Below are positions 8,415 to 19,600 of a stretch of 64,000 bases of DNA, piece after piece; the first letter of the stretch is position 1, and every line of letters begins with the position of its first letter. Position numbers and translations under genes: made by a program. The stretch is taken from assembly GCA_963846585.1 (NCBI GenBank), contig CAWJWO010000007.1, positions 434,001 to 498,000 on the forward strand, read 5' to 3'. This DNA comes from JAAUTT01 sp963846585 (lineage in GTDB: Bacteria; Bacteroidota; Bacteroidia; Bacteroidales; JAAUTT01). A model generated the notes under the pieces. It ran no database searches. It saw only the letters and a program-made list of their open reading frames with translations, and was not told the DNA's origin.

Positions 8415-11384
8415 ATGAGACGATTGTTTATTAGTTATATACTCTTCCTTCAAGTTATTGCTTATCAGGAGTGCTTAGCTATGGTAAACAAAAATTTAGG
8501 ATTACAAAATAATAACCAGGCTGTTAACATAAATAACATAGACATTCTGCTTGGTTTGGCCACAAAGGTTTATAATAAAACTCCGGAACGGAGTATGCAA
8601 TATGCTGAGGCGGCACTAAATTTATCGCGTAAAAACAGAGATTTATACTCTGAAGCTAAATCTCTTAAAATTATTGGAGATATCTATTGTAAGCTTGATT
8701 TTCAGCAACAATCGTTACCATTTTATTACCGGTCACTGGAAATTTTAAAAAGGGAAAAACGTACTTCTGAGGTTGCAGAAGTTACTCTTCAAATTGGAGA
8801 TGTATTTTATCTGTTTAATAAAAATGATACTGCCCGTGAATTCTTTATAATTTCAAATAAACTGTTTAAGGAATTGCATGATGATAACGGATTTGCTCTT
8901 TCATCTTTAAAAATAGGCAATACCTTTTGGTATACCACTGATTATGATAAGGCTTTGCAGTATTACCAAATTGCCTTGACTACTTTTGAAGCAACTAATA
9001 ATAAAAAAGGAATTGCGAAGGTTTATAATAATATAGGTTCACTATATTGCATGTTGGGAGATAATTCAATAGCATTGAATTATTTAGAAAAATCCTTATC
9101 TTATTTTTCAAAAATATATGACCAGGAAATACTATCTGACCTTTATTTCAGATTAGGAGTTGTTTACCAGAATATGAAAAAAAATAATGATGCAATTTAT
9201 TATTTAGATTCAGCAAAGGTATTAATAGATTCGTTGCATAACATCCGCAAATCAGCTTACATTGACCTGATTAAAGCTCAAATATATTATTCCAATGGCG
9301 ATGTAAACAAAGCTATTAAATTAGCTGAAAGTGCTTTAAAAGTATTTGACCGCAATGAATATATTTGGGGTATAATAGAAACCTGTAACGATTTGAGTAA
9401 ATATCAGATGGAATTACAAAATTATTCGAAGTCTTACGGATATTTACAAAGAGCTCTTAAACTTTCCAAGCAGATAAAATCATGGATACTTTTGAAGGAT
9501 ACATATTTAAATTTAACAAATTTATATGATAAAAAAAATGATCCTAAAACTGCACTTATTTATCATAGAAAATTTACTGTAGTTAACGATTCTGTATTAA
9601 ATATTGAAAAAAACGCAAGAATAGCTGAGCTACAGGCAAAATATGAATCAAATAAGAATAAAAAAGAATTAAAAGAAACTACAGAACTTCTTAATAAGAA
9701 AAATGAACTTGTAAAACGACAGAAGTTTAATATTTATCTGTTTGCAACAGGCATAGTTTTAATATTGCTTATGTCTGTTGTATTATTCAGGCAAAATAAA
9801 TCTATTGCAAATAAAGGAAAAAATATTGCCAAAATAAATGAGGAACTCGATCTGAGGGTAAAAGAACGGACAGCTGAATTACAATTGACGCAGTTTTCAA
9901 TCGAACAAGCTGCAGATCCGATATTTTGGATTGATTCACAAGGCCAGTTTGTTTATGTTAACTTATCTGCCTGTAAAACTCTTGGATATTCTAAAAATGA
10001 GCTGTTATCAAAAAAAATTATAGATATAATTCCAAAATTTTCAATTACTGATTGGAAAGATTTTTGGGACATTGCAAAACAAGACCTTTCACTTTCACTG
10101 GAGACCAGGTTTAGAAAAAAAGATGAGGCGGAATTCCCTATAGATTTGATAATTAATTATATATTTCATGAAAAAAAGGAATATGCATTTGCTTTTGTAA
10201 GAGACATTTCAGATAGGATACTCAGAGAAGAAAATCTTCGTAAAGCAAAAGAAAGAGCAGAAGAAGCAGATAAAGTCAAGTCTGCATTTCTTGCCAATAT
10301 GTCTCATGAAATACGGACACCTATGAATGCAATTATTGGGTTTTCGGATATGTTATTGCATGAAGAGTTTTCTGTTGAAGAAAAACAGGAGTTTGCCAAT
10401 ATCATTAAAGGTAGCGGGGATACATTATTAAAACTAATAGATGATATAATTGACATTTCTATTATAGAATCCGGCCAACTTAAAATTCACCAGGCAAGAT
10501 ATAATCTTAATAATTTATTAAAGGAAATCCATCGTTACTACCAGGAAGAAAAAGTCAGAATTAATAAATCACAAATAGATATAATTTTAAAATTATCAGA
10601 AATAAACAATAAGGTTACTATTTTTTGTGATAAAATACGTTTCCGGCAAATTTTAACTAACCTTATTGGCAATGCATTAAAATTTACAGAAAATGGGTTT
10701 ATTGAGATTGGTTACGAAACTTCAGATAATAAAATGGTATCAATTTATGTAAAAGATAGCGGAATTGGGATAACTTCTGATAAAATTGAACTGGTATTTG
10801 AACGTTTTCATAAACATCACGATGATAAAAAATTATATGGCGGGACCGGATTAGGATTAACTATATCAAAAAAGCTGGTTGAACAAATGGGAGGTCAAAT
10901 AAGTGTTGATTCAGCGATTGGGAAGGGTTCAAAATTCAATTTTACCATGCCTTATGAAATTTCTTTCAACAATTTTGAAAATCAGGAGGAGCCTGTAATT
11001 AAAAAATCCAACGGGACATTTAATTGGGATAATAAAAATATTTTAATTGTTGAAGATGTTGAATCAAATTTTCATTATTTGGAAATACTTTTAAAGAAAA
11101 CACAGATAGCAATACATTGGGCAAAGGATGGAAAGACGGCAATAAAAATATGCAAGAAAATACCTTTTGATATTATATTGATGGATATTCAGTTACCTCA
11201 TAAAAGCGGGTACGAAGTAACTCGTGAAATTCTTGAAATTTACCCTTCTATTCCAATAATAGCACAAACTGCCTATGCCTTTAGCGGCGAAAAAGATAAA
11301 ATTCTGGAGGCAGGTTGTATCGAATACCTCACAAAACCTATTAATGCGGAGTTGTTACTGGAAACAATCGAAAAATATATATAG
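8415..11384 (+). CDS. TPR-PAS hybrid histidine kinase with receiver
   Basis: A 989-residue membrane hybrid kinase. A signal peptide (about 1-22) leads into a periplasmic array of tetratricopeptide repeats (about 45-395, many A..YY..AL units), a coiled coil, then one transmembrane helix at about 438-457. The cytoplasmic side has a second coiled coil, a PAS domain (about 490-605, IFWIDSQGQFVYVN), HisKA with H631 (MSHEIRTPMN), HATPase_c (NLIGNALKFT, DSGIGI, GGTGLGL) and an intact receiver with D924 (ILMDIQLP). TPR-periplasmic kinases are common in Bacteroidota and are thought to sense protein-protein or envelope signals. No regulator with a DNA-binding domain is adjacent. It stands alone between the divergent HTH gene and the DUF4271 operon. 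Confidence 0.9.
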   Translation: MRRLFISYILFLQVIAYQECLAMVNKNLGLQNNNQAVNINNIDILLGLATKVYNKTPERSMQYAEAALNLSRKNRDLYSEAKSLKIIGDIYCKLDFQQQSLPFYYRSLEILKREKRTSEVAEVTLQIGDVFYLFNKNDTAREFFIISNKLFKELHDDNGFALSSLKIGNTFWYTTDYDKALQYYQIALTTFEATNNKKGIAKVYNNIGSLYCMLGDNSIALNYLEKSLSYFSKIYDQEILSDLYFRLGVVYQNMKKNNDAIYYLDSAKVLIDSLHNIRKSAYIDLIKAQIYYSNGDVNKAIKLAESALKVFDRNEYIWGIIETCNDLSKYQMELQNYSKSYGYLQRALKLSKQIKSWILLKDTYLNLTNLYDKKNDPKTALIYHRKFTVVNDSVLNIEKNARIAELQAKYESNKNKKELKETTELLNKKNELVKRQKFNIYLFATGIVLILLMSVVLFRQNKSIANKGKNIAKINEELDLRVKERTAELQLTQFSIEQAADPIFWIDSQGQFVYVNLSACKTLGYSKNELLSKKIIDIIPKFSITDWKDFWDIAKQDLSLSLETRFRKKDEAEFPIDLIINYIFHEKKEYAFAFVRDISDRILREENLRKAKERAEEADKVKSAFLANMSHEIRTPMNAIIGFSDMLLHEEFSVEEKQEFANIIKGSGDTLLKLIDDIIDISIIESGQLKIHQARYNLNNLLKEIHRYYQEEKVRINKSQIDIILKLSEINNKVTIFCDKIRFRQILTNLIGNALKFTENGFIEIGYETSDNKMVSIYVKDSGIGITSDKIELVFERFHKHHDDKKLYGGTGLGLTISKKLVEQMGGQISVDSAIGKGSKFNFTMPYEISFNNFENQEEPVIKKSNGTFNWDNKNILIVEDVESNFHYLEILLKKTQIAIHWAKDGKTAIKICKKIPFDIILMDIQLPHKSGYEVTREILEIYPSIPIIAQTAYAFSGEKDKILEAGCIEYLTKPINAELLLETIEKYI

Positions 11385-11432
11385 TGTCTGCAAGAAAAAA
11401 CCAACTTCTGCGTTAATATCAAAATAATTAAT

Positions 11433-11440
11433 TACTTTCG
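11433..11440 (+). promoter_or_regulatory. Possible -7 box (TACTTTCG) for the DUF4271-hemD operon
   Basis: TACTTTCG, one base from TAnnTTTG, lies 23 bp before the ATG of the DUF4271 gene, in the only gap (about 79 bp) upstream of this run of genes. No convincing -33 element is seen. Confidence 0.3.
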
Positions 11441-11463
11441 CACAAAATTTCAAACATTTCAGT

Positions 11464-12642
11464 ATGTTAAAGGGTACTACTTCAAATGTATTTCTAAATA
11501 ATACTGAATTCATCAATAATAATCCACTTATCACTAAAAATATCTCCGATAGTGATAAGGATAGTATTTCAGTCAAAACACATTCAAATTCAGGTTTGCC
11601 TGTAAACCTTAATCAGCCTGATACTCCAAAAATTCATAACATTGTATCCAACCACGATACGGGGAAAAATGAGGATTCGATTTTTGCATCTTCAGTTGAA
11701 AGAAAATTAAACGTTTTATCTCAAAAGAAAAATTTAGTTATTTCACTAAAGGACAACACAGTTAAACAAGATACAGTTCAGGAATCCATTATTTCCGGCT
11801 ATCCTGTTTCAGGCAAATTTCACCGCATGGATATCACCCAGGATCAACAAAACATATACAAAACCATATCCTGTAAAAATATTACTAATCATTATGATAC
11901 GTCATTAATTAAATGTTTAAATATTCCAGTAAGAATAACTGAACATCAAAATACCATTAAACAAATAGCTACAGGAAATTATGGGTATGAAGGCAAAATG
12001 ATAATGAAAACTTCAATTGATTGGTTACCAATATTTATTTTGATCTCGTTATTCATGTTTTCACTTATTAAAGTAATTTTCAATAAATATATATTGCAGG
12101 TTTTATATTCATTGGTAAATTATCAGGCATCTGTTCAATTATTAAGGGATAGAAATGTTCTTTTCCGCAATATGGCATTTGTGCTTAACATCATATTTGC
12201 TTTAAATACAGGTCTTTTTGTCTATTTTTTTATTGATTTTTTTAAATTGGGACAAATTAATCAAAGTGGATTATTAAGTTTTTTAATTTATGCCATTTTG
12301 ATATTAGCTTTTTATAATATTAGGTTTATTATTTGTAAAACTGTAGGTTATATATTTTTAGTTAACGAAACCTTTGAAGAATATAATCATAACGAAAAAC
12401 TTTCAAATAAGAACATCGGTCTGCTGTTATTTCCAGTTATAATTTTAATACCTTATGTACCAGTAATTTTTAAACCTTTAATTCTATATTTAGGTATAGC
12501 AATAGTTTTTATAATTTTTATTTTAAGGATCATACGGGCATTTCAAATTATAATTAGAAAGGAAGTCTCATCATTTTATTTGATTTTGTATCTTTGCACA
12601 ATTGAAATTTTACCCATACTTTTTTTGGTAAAATATTCATAA
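11464..12642 (+). CDS. DUF4271 family membrane protein
   Basis: A 392-residue protein. The first about 180 residues are polar, Asn/Ser-rich and poorly conserved in appearance. The C-terminal about 200 residues hold six or so hydrophobic helices, with the DUF4271-like phrases LFRNMAFVLNIIFALNTG and KTVGYIFLVNETFEEY. DUF4271 proteins are Bacteroidota membrane proteins of unknown function that typically precede uroporphyrinogen-III synthase, exactly as here (50 bp gap to hemD). I assign the family on that context plus the hydrophobic pattern; the function is unknown. Confidence 0.75.
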   Translation: MLKGTTSNVFLNNTEFINNNPLITKNISDSDKDSISVKTHSNSGLPVNLNQPDTPKIHNIVSNHDTGKNEDSIFASSVERKLNVLSQKKNLVISLKDNTVKQDTVQESIISGYPVSGKFHRMDITQDQQNIYKTISCKNITNHYDTSLIKCLNIPVRITEHQNTIKQIATGNYGYEGKMIMKTSIDWLPIFILISLFMFSLIKVIFNKYILQVLYSLVNYQASVQLLRDRNVLFRNMAFVLNIIFALNTGLFVYFFIDFFKLGQINQSGLLSFLIYAILILAFYNIRFIICKTVGYIFLVNETFEEYNHNEKLSNKNIGLLLFPVIILIPYVPVIFKPLILYLGIAIVFIIFILRIIRAFQIIIRKEVSSFYLILYLCTIEILPILFLVKYS

Positions 12643-12692
12643 GCGCTGATATAATACTTTTAATATATTAGAAACCCTTAAACTATAAAGCC

Positions 12693-13496
12693 TTGAAAAT
12701 CAGGAAAATTTTAGTTTCTCAGCCCCGACCATCAGAACAGGAAAAGTCACCTTATTTTGAACTCGCAGATAAAAACAACCTTAAAATAGATTTCCGTCCT
12801 TTCAGTTATACTGTCGGAGTAGCTATAAAAGAATTCAGGCATACCAGAATTGACATTCTTTCTCATGGTGCAGTTATTTTTACAAGTAAAACAGCAATTG
12901 ATCATTTTTTCAGGATTGCTGAAGAAATGAGGATTGTTGTGCCTGATACTATGAAATATTTTTGCATATCAGAATCTACCGCATTTTATTTGCAAAAATA
13001 TATTGTTTACAGAAAAAGGAAAATATTTTATGGAAAAGGGGCTTTCCCTGATATGATTGATATAATCACAAAACATAAGGATGAAAAATTCCTTTTGCCT
13101 TTATCGGACAGCCATAAACCTGAAATTCCAAAGTTGCTTGATAAGTTTAAATTTAAGTATACCAAAGCCATATTATATAAAAATATGAGTTCGGATCTTA
13201 CTGACCTAATAGGTTTAAATTATGATATTTTTGTGTTTTACAGCCCTTCATGTATAAAATCGCTTTTATATAATTTCCCTGACTTTAAACAGGATGATAT
13301 TAAAATAGCAAGCTTTGGAAATTCTACAGCCAAAGCAGTAAAAGATGCCGGATTGCGACTTGATATCCAGGCACCGTTGCCGCAATTCCCATCTATGACT
13401 ATGGCTCTCGAACACTATATTAAGGACTTTAATAAAAACGAAACCAAAAACGGAAAACAAACCATTGAAGATAAAACAGAAGTAAAAATTAAGTAA
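12693..13496 (+). CDS. hemD: Uroporphyrinogen-III synthase
   Basis: A 267-residue cytosolic enzyme that closes hydroxymethylbilane to uroporphyrinogen III in tetrapyrrole synthesis. The fold signature of two alternating alpha/beta lobes is visible: ILVSQPRP at the N-terminus, AVIFTSKTAIDHFF, then the second-lobe segment YDIFVFYSPSCIKSLL and IASFGNSTAKAVKDAG. Length is normal. The start is TTG. The gene sits 8 bp before rnpA, an arrangement common in Bacteroidota. No other haem genes are near except hemW (47.6 kb). Confidence 0.86.
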   Translation: MKIRKILVSQPRPSEQEKSPYFELADKNNLKIDFRPFSYTVGVAIKEFRHTRIDILSHGAVIFTSKTAIDHFFRIAEEMRIVVPDTMKYFCISESTAFYLQKYIVYRKRKIFYGKGAFPDMIDIITKHKDEKFLLPLSDSHKPEIPKLLDKFKFKYTKAILYKNMSSDLTDLIGLNYDIFVFYSPSCIKSLLYNFPDFKQDDIKIASFGNSTAKAVKDAGLRLDIQAPLPQFPSMTMALEHYIKDFNKNETKNGKQTIEDKTEVKIK

Positions 13497-13504
13497 AAAT
13501 TATT

Positions 13505-13894
13505 TTGAATTTTTCCTTTAGCAAAGAAAACCGCCTTTGTAGCCGTAAAGATATAGAGTCTTTAATTTCAAACGGGAATTGCTCATTTTTTTATCCTTTT
13601 AAACTGTATTGGAAAATAGCAAACGATCAAAACCAACCGCTTAAAATTGCCTTTTCAGTATCTAAAAAAAGATTTAAGCGTGCCAATAAGCGAAACCTTA
13701 TTAAAAGACGGATAAGGGAAGCTTATCGTTTGCAAAAACCTAATCTGTCAGCCGACTTGCTTACAATGGATATTAAGTTGCAATTGCTTATGGTTTATAT
13801 ATCCGCGGAGGTTTTAAATTTTAATGAAATTGACAGGAAAGTCAAAATTATACTGGACACAGTCCGGACAGAAATACAAAAATCTGCCCGGTAA
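13505..13894 (+). CDS. rnpA: Ribonuclease P protein component
   Basis: A 129-residue basic protein that helps RNase P RNA mature the 5' ends of tRNAs. The family signature is clear: KRFKRANKRNLIKRRIREAYR near residues 55-78, preceded by FSVSKK. The start is TTG, 8 bp after hemD. There is no rpmH upstream, unlike many bacteria; in Bacteroidota rnpA often follows hemD instead. The last 71 bp overlap the beginning of yidD in another frame, which suggests translational coupling. Confidence 0.93.
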   Translation: MNFSFSKENRLCSRKDIESLISNGNCSFFYPFKLYWKIANDQNQPLKIAFSVSKKRFKRANKRNLIKRRIREAYRLQKPNLSADLLTMDIKLQLLMVYISAEVLNFNEIDRKVKIILDTVRTEIQKSAR

Positions 13895-14096
13895 AATTAT
13901 TATCCTTTTAATTCGGGTTTATCAATATACACTTTCACCATTTTTTGGAAGATATTGCAGGTATTATCCAACTTGTTCTGAATATTCAATTGAAGCTATA
14001 GTTAAACATGGCTCTATTAAAGGATTATATTTAAGCATAAAACGAATATTATCCTGTAACCCATGGGGTGGACACGGGTATGATCCGGTACCGTAA
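13824..14096 (+). CDS. yidD: Membrane protein insertion efficiency factor YidD
   Basis: A 90-residue protein with the conserved YidD core from about residue 24: YQYTLSPFFGRYCRYYPTCS, then SCNPWGGHGYDPVP at the C-terminus. YidD is a small amphipathic inner-membrane-associated protein thought to help YidC-dependent insertion. The ATG at 13824 lies inside rnpA; no later start precedes the conserved core except weak in-frame TTG codons, so the overlap is probably real. Downstream (14097-14259) is a plain spacer ending in a pyrimidine-rich CTTTCAT/CTTCC-type array. Confidence 0.92.
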   Translation: MKLTGKSKLYWTQSGQKYKNLPGKIIILLIRVYQYTLSPFFGRYCRYYPTCSEYSIEAIVKHGSIKGLYLSIKRILSCNPWGGHGYDPVP

Positions 14097-14259
14097 AGTG
14101 GTTGTTAGTTGATGGCAATTTAAGATGATGTTCCAGAAAATATTTATGTATTGTAATTGATTTTTATAGGAAACAAAATGCGTAGGAATCGTACTTTTAA
14201 CCAGCATGACAGTCCTCTTTTTTCTTTCCTCTTTTTTCTTTCATCTTCCTTCTTTTATC

Positions 14260-16578
14260 TCACTTCTTTCCAGCCACCTCAAACCATCGCGAAAGCATTT
14301 TCCCGTTGTTGTCTACTACTGTTAATAAATGTTTACCCGGGCCCGGACTTAAGGCTATCTGATGAATAGTCCTGGTTGACCCTATAAATTCATTGTCGAT
14401 ATGCCAATATAATATTGCGCCAGGATCGCGATCAGCCATTTCAAAGATCGCTTTTCCGGGAGATCCGTCCATTTCTGTCGGTACAATTATTTTTAAATAA
14501 TCAGCAGGGTAAATTAATTCCATTGAATTAATATTGTCATCATCATTACATCCTTTCATTAAAGGAGGCAATATCTTATAGAAAATATTTTTTCTGCGGT
14601 AATAATATTCCATTGCAGGTGGAAGAATAAACCAATTCATATGTTTCATTTTATCAGTATCATAACACTTACTGCTTACACGGTTTGTTGAAGTTTTATC
14701 AAGATGTATAAGCATGTGATAAGGACAAGTAGCAGTCTTTATTCCTGATTTTGAAATATAAACAGAATCTTTGCCGTCACAGTACAAACCCGATTTATAA
14801 CCACTTAAACGGCAAACTGATATTTTCTCCAAATCATCATATGGTTTTAAAAACCAGGTTGTGGCCGGAAGCAAATTAAATAACCGGAACATAACGGGAG
14901 CAGCAACACTAACTCCGGTAAGCCCGGGACGACCTTCCCCGTCAGTATTTCCTACCCATACTCCGACTACATATTCCGGTGTGGTACCTATGGCCCAGGC
15001 ATCTCTGTAACCATAACTGGTACCGGTTTTCCAGGCTATTTTCCTCGATGATGAAAAATTTTCCCATCCCGTTTCCTCATCCGGCCGGTTTACCTCCAGC
15101 AAGGCTTCAAATGTCAACCAAATTGCACCTGCCTCTAATTCTGATTTTAATACATTATTATAAAATTCATTTCCCTTGTATAATGAAGGGTAAGAAGAAT
15201 TCCTGTTAAAATAATTTAATTTATAAGCCAGAGCGGCATATATATTTGTGAGATCCCAAAGTTTACCTTCAGCGCCACCGACGATTAAAGTCAAACCATA
15301 ATGATCAGGTGAATAAACCAGTGTTGACATGCCCAGTTTTTTTAACAGATCCTCAAATTTTGGAATTCCATATATTTGCAGCAATCTTACAGCAGGAATA
15401 TTAAGGGAGCGGGTTAATGCCCTCCTGGCAGGAACTGCACCATCGTAACCCATGTCGTAATTTTCAGGTTTAAAACCTCCTATCCTTGTCGGTATATCGG
15501 GTAATAACGTTGACGGCAATATCAATCCTTCCTGCTGGGAAGCCATATAAAGCAATGGTTTAAGGATACTCCCGGTACTTCTGGATGCCTTAATGCAATC
15601 GACACTTTGTCCGTCAATTTTTAAGCCTGTTGATGGAACATTTCCGATATAAGCTAATATATTTCCCGTTTTCACTTCAATTATTACTGCACATAAATTA
15701 TTAATTTCATTATTTCTTAATGTGTTATAATAATCGGAAATAATACGGTTTGAGTTTTCCTGCAACGATTTGTCCAATGTTGTTATTGTTGTTTTACCCG
15801 GATATTGTGTTTTTATATTTTCAGTCAACTGAGGCGCAATGTCTGCAAGAGACACAGGCTTTATTGGCAATGGTTCTAGTAAAGAAAGTTTATATGTTTC
15901 CTTTGAAATTTTTCCATTTAATAAAAGTTTATATAAAAGCTTATTGCGCTTATCAAGCAATATTTGCCTGTTTTTACCCGGATGAATAATAGCAGGGGAA
16001 TTTGGAAGCACTGCAAGCAAGGCCGATTCGGCCCAGGAAAGGGTTTTTGGAGATCTTCCGAAATATCGCCACGATGCCGCAGTGATGCCTACTACATTTC
16101 CTCCAAAAGGAGCGTGATTGGCATAATAAGAAAGTATTTTATCTTTTGAAACATAAAATTCAAGCCTTGTGGCAAGCAATATTTCAATAACCTTTTCAAC
16201 TATGGTACGGGGCTTGTTTACCCGATGCAGTCGAATTACCTGCATAGTAATTGTACTGCCCCCGTTCACTATTTTTTTTGCTTTTATGTTTTGCCAGGCT
16301 GCACGGATCAATGAGAAATAATTAATCCCCAAATGGTAATAAAAATGCTTATCTTCAAATAATATTATCGATTCCTTAAATTTGTCAGGTATTACACTGT
16401 CCCCATTAAAGCGCCACTGTCCATCGTCAGCAATCCTGGCCCCGATTAAATCTCCGTTTTTATCAACAACTACGGTAGAATAATTACTTTTAAAATAATT
16501 GGAAGAAGGTTTTAAAATGTAGTATATTATTACTAATAATGATAACGATAAAAGAAGAATTTTGTATTTAGGTTTCAT
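14260..16578 (-). CDS. pbpC: Penicillin-binding protein 1C (bifunctional)
   Basis: A 772-residue membrane-anchored peptidoglycan synthase. One transmembrane helix (about 6-22) is followed by a GT51 glycosyltransferase with catalytic E75 (FEDKHFYYHLG) and GGSTITMQVIR. The transpeptidase has S337xxK (STGSILKP), TRSLN (SxN) and WKTGTSYGYRD (KTG). A C-terminal BiPBP_C-type beta domain follows (about 680-770). PBP1C enzymes are commonly encoded with a large alpha-2-macroglobulin, as here, with that gene 106 bp upstream on the same strand. The stop (TGA) falls in a pyrimidine-rich repeat tract shared with the spacer after yidD. Confidence 0.93.
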   Translation of the reverse strand: MKPKYKILLLSLSLLVIIYYILKPSSNYFKSNYSTVVVDKNGDLIGARIADDGQWRFNGDSVIPDKFKESIILFEDKHFYYHLGINYFSLIRAAWQNIKAKKIVNGGSTITMQVIRLHRVNKPRTIVEKVIEILLATRLEFYVSKDKILSYYANHAPFGGNVVGITAASWRYFGRSPKTLSWAESALLAVLPNSPAIIHPGKNRQILLDKRNKLLYKLLLNGKISKETYKLSLLEPLPIKPVSLADIAPQLTENIKTQYPGKTTITTLDKSLQENSNRIISDYYNTLRNNEINNLCAVIIEVKTGNILAYIGNVPSTGLKIDGQSVDCIKASRSTGSILKPLLYMASQQEGLILPSTLLPDIPTRIGGFKPENYDMGYDGAVPARRALTRSLNIPAVRLLQIYGIPKFEDLLKKLGMSTLVYSPDHYGLTLIVGGAEGKLWDLTNIYAALAYKLNYFNRNSSYPSLYKGNEFYNNVLKSELEAGAIWLTFEALLEVNRPDEETGWENFSSSRKIAWKTGTSYGYRDAWAIGTTPEYVVGVWVGNTDGEGRPGLTGVSVAAPVMFRLFNLLPATTWFLKPYDDLEKISVCRLSGYKSGLYCDGKDSVYISKSGIKTATCPYHMLIHLDKTSTNRVSSKCYDTDKMKHMNWFILPPAMEYYYRRKNIFYKILPPLMKGCNDDDNINSMELIYPADYLKIIVPTEMDGSPGKAIFEMADRDPGAILYWHIDNEFIGSTRTIHQIALSPGPGKHLLTVVDNNGKMLSRWFEVAGKK

Positions 16579-16585
16579 TTATTCG

Positions 16586-16682
16586 ATTTAAGATTCCAGG
16601 TTCTAGATTTGAGAATTAAGATTTTGGGAATTCAGTAATTACAAATCTTAAATCTAGATTCTTAAATCTAAAATCTTAAATC
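16586..16682. repeat. Inverted pair of AATCTTA-type heptamer arrays
   Basis: The whole gap between pbpC and the alpha-2-macroglobulin gene is two arms of 7-bp units. The left arm reads as AAGATTC/AGATTTG types and the right arm as AAATCTT/AAATCTA types. They are mutually complementary around a short central AATTCAGTAATTAC spacer. The same design occurs at 39.5 and 53.3 kb. Confidence 0.8.
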
Positions 16683-16684
16683 AG

Positions 16685-19600
16685 TTATTTTATTACTTCC
16701 ACCCATTTACCCGGAATAAAAGCATTTACACCTGGTTCATACATAGCTTCGCACAATGTCCCGGGTAAATAATAACGGCCTGCATAAGCTGCCGTTAGCC
16801 TGATCCTGAAAGTTTTGCTTTCATTATTCATTAAATTGAAGAATGTTAATACCCTGTCGTCACGAATATCCTGGTAAGTAAATTCTTTTGCCGATGCGGA
16901 GGATATTTCCTCCTTATCCATCCTGTCGTTTCCTATTTCCCAGCCGGAAGCAACTACCTGTTTTAAAACCATATTTGTAACATCGCTGCTATACATATTT
17001 TTAACAGTAATATCCAAAACAAAATCGGTTCCCTGTTCTAACCTGCTTACATCTATATTTTCACCTTTTAAATTCCTGAATGCAACTGAAATTTTCAGGT
17101 TATTCTCAAAAGGATCATTAGTTTCAACAGCTGGAATCCCGCTGGTGGTTACCCTGGCAAACAGTACTCCTTTCCCCGTATTATTAATAGCCGCCTTATC
17201 ATCTCCGGCAATTTTATTTCCCAGGTTTATCTGGACTATCGGCACATGCGTATCCACCTTAACCGGCTGTTTATTGGCAGTATTATAACTGAACTGTATT
17301 TCCTGTGAAGTTTTTTCAGATTCCAGAAATTTTGATATTGCCAACAAACTGTATGCAGTTGTTTGTGTACTCAACCATCTTTTGCCGGAAAGAGCAGCAG
17401 AAACTTTTTTTACAAATTTAAAAGCTTCGGTTTTATTACCCATAAGTGTGAGAGTTTCAAGCATCATAGCCATATCACGTTCTTCTGAGCCAAATGTAGA
17501 ATTAAATCTCCCGTACAATTTAATATCCGACGAAAGGTGAGCAAGAATATTTTTAGCCACATCAGCCTGGCCGGTTAAAGCATATGCAGCTGCTAAACGC
17601 CATGAAGCAGAATTTGTAAGGTTTGTAATTTCCTTCATCCGATTCATGGCTCCCATATCCGGTTGTTTTGCCACTGCGAGTGTATACAGGCGATATGCCT
17701 GGGTGAGTTCATCATCAAATATTTCGTAAGTATTATACTTATAGGAAGATCGCCAGTTGCGGGCCATTCTTTGCTGATAGCCCAGCCAGTTTCTTTTCAT
17801 TTCGCCAGGGATGGCATATCCCCTGGATTCCGCTTCCAAAAGAAAATGTCCCGCATATGAAGTCCCCCATTCATTTGCTGTTTGTTCCCCAGGCCAGTAT
17901 GCAAATCCTCCACTATATACCAACATTGAATTTAACCTTTGAATAGCATTTTTTATATTGTTATCCTTATCTTTCATTTCCCCGGGGTTTAACTGTACCA
18001 GTTTATCCAGGAACAATTGAGGAAATGCTGAAGAAGTTGTTTGTTCAACACAACCATATGGATAGTGTATTAAATAATCAAGCCTGCGGCTAAGATCTAT
18101 TGGCGGAACTGAAGAAACCTCAAGTTTTGCGCTATTAGTTCCGGCAGTTCCAATCAGGCTATAACTTATACCTGAAGATTTGCCTGACTCCACAACAGAT
18201 TCAAAATATTTTACTATCCTCAGATTAGGATTCCTTATATTAATTTCAATATCGTATTGTGAACGAAAAGTTCCACTGGCCGCAATCACCTTAACTTTAC
18301 CAATACCTTCACGGGAAGAAGTTTTTAATTGAAATGCAAGATCATACTCTCCGATATCATTAACATAAACTGTTTTTGATTTCTCATCAGTAACATTAAA
18401 AAATTCATTAGGAACTACTTCGACAGAAAAATTCTTGATCTTTTTTTCCATTGCAAAAATGGAAACCGGTAAACTAACTGTTTCTCCGGGACCTAATACT
18501 CTGGGTAAAGTTGCCAGCAACATTAAAGGCATTTTTACCGGGACAGTTTTTTCCGCCTTTCCAAAAGCGTCGTTATCTCCGGCTACAACCATTACCCTTA
18601 CTGATCCTATATATTCCGGTAATGTTACCTGATGTGTATTACTACCTGAATTTAAAGTGAATGGACCTAATACCTGAACAACAGGTTTAAAACGATTTGC
18701 TTTTCTGCCAACTCCGCCTTTTATTTCTTCATCTCCTCCTATAGCAAACAAAGATTCAATTTTACCACTATAGGAACCAATGACATCATCGTACAAATCC
18801 CATGTTTTTACTCCAAGTGCTTCTTTTGCATAGAATGAGTTCCAGGGATCAGGCGTTTTAAAACGGGTTAGGTCAAGCAATCCATCGTCAACTATTTCGA
18901 GGGTATAAGTCATAGGATGGTTATTTTTCTCACTAACTTTTATCAATACAGGTTTTTCAGGTTCCATAACATCCGGCATACTGATAACCGGAGTTAAATG
19001 TGTCCCTGCATTTTCCACCATTATGGGTATAACTCCGTAAAGCCGTATAGGCAAATCATTATTTACCTGAGCATGAGGTTGAATTAATGAAACATTAACA
19101 AATATATTCGGAGTCATTTTATCAGTAATATCAAAAGTAGCTTTAGTTTCCTTCTTTTGAGTTTCAACCCAGAATGTATTTAGTACCTGGGATCCTGATT
19201 CAAGAGAAACAAGCATTCTTCCTCCATCAGTGGAAGGAACTGTAATAGTAGCCTTTTCTCCTACCACATAGGATTTTTTATCCGAATTGAACATAAGCAT
19301 GGCAGCTCCTTTACCATCACCTCTGTCGGCGCGACCACGCCACCCCGGCCAGTCAAAATAAACAACCGTTCCGGTACTATGGCCACTTTCCGGATCAGTT
19401 ACATGAACCAAAAAGCGTCCCCAATCGGGATAATTTATTTTATATTTTACATCAGCTTTCCCGTTAACAGTTGAAACTTTAGTTTCAAAAACAGGTTTTG
19501 AATATGTATTATTTACAAAATTAGCCATGTTATCATTTCCTGAATCCCACCACCAGCGCCATTCCAACTTATAAATTTTAAATTCAAGGTTATTTTTGTT

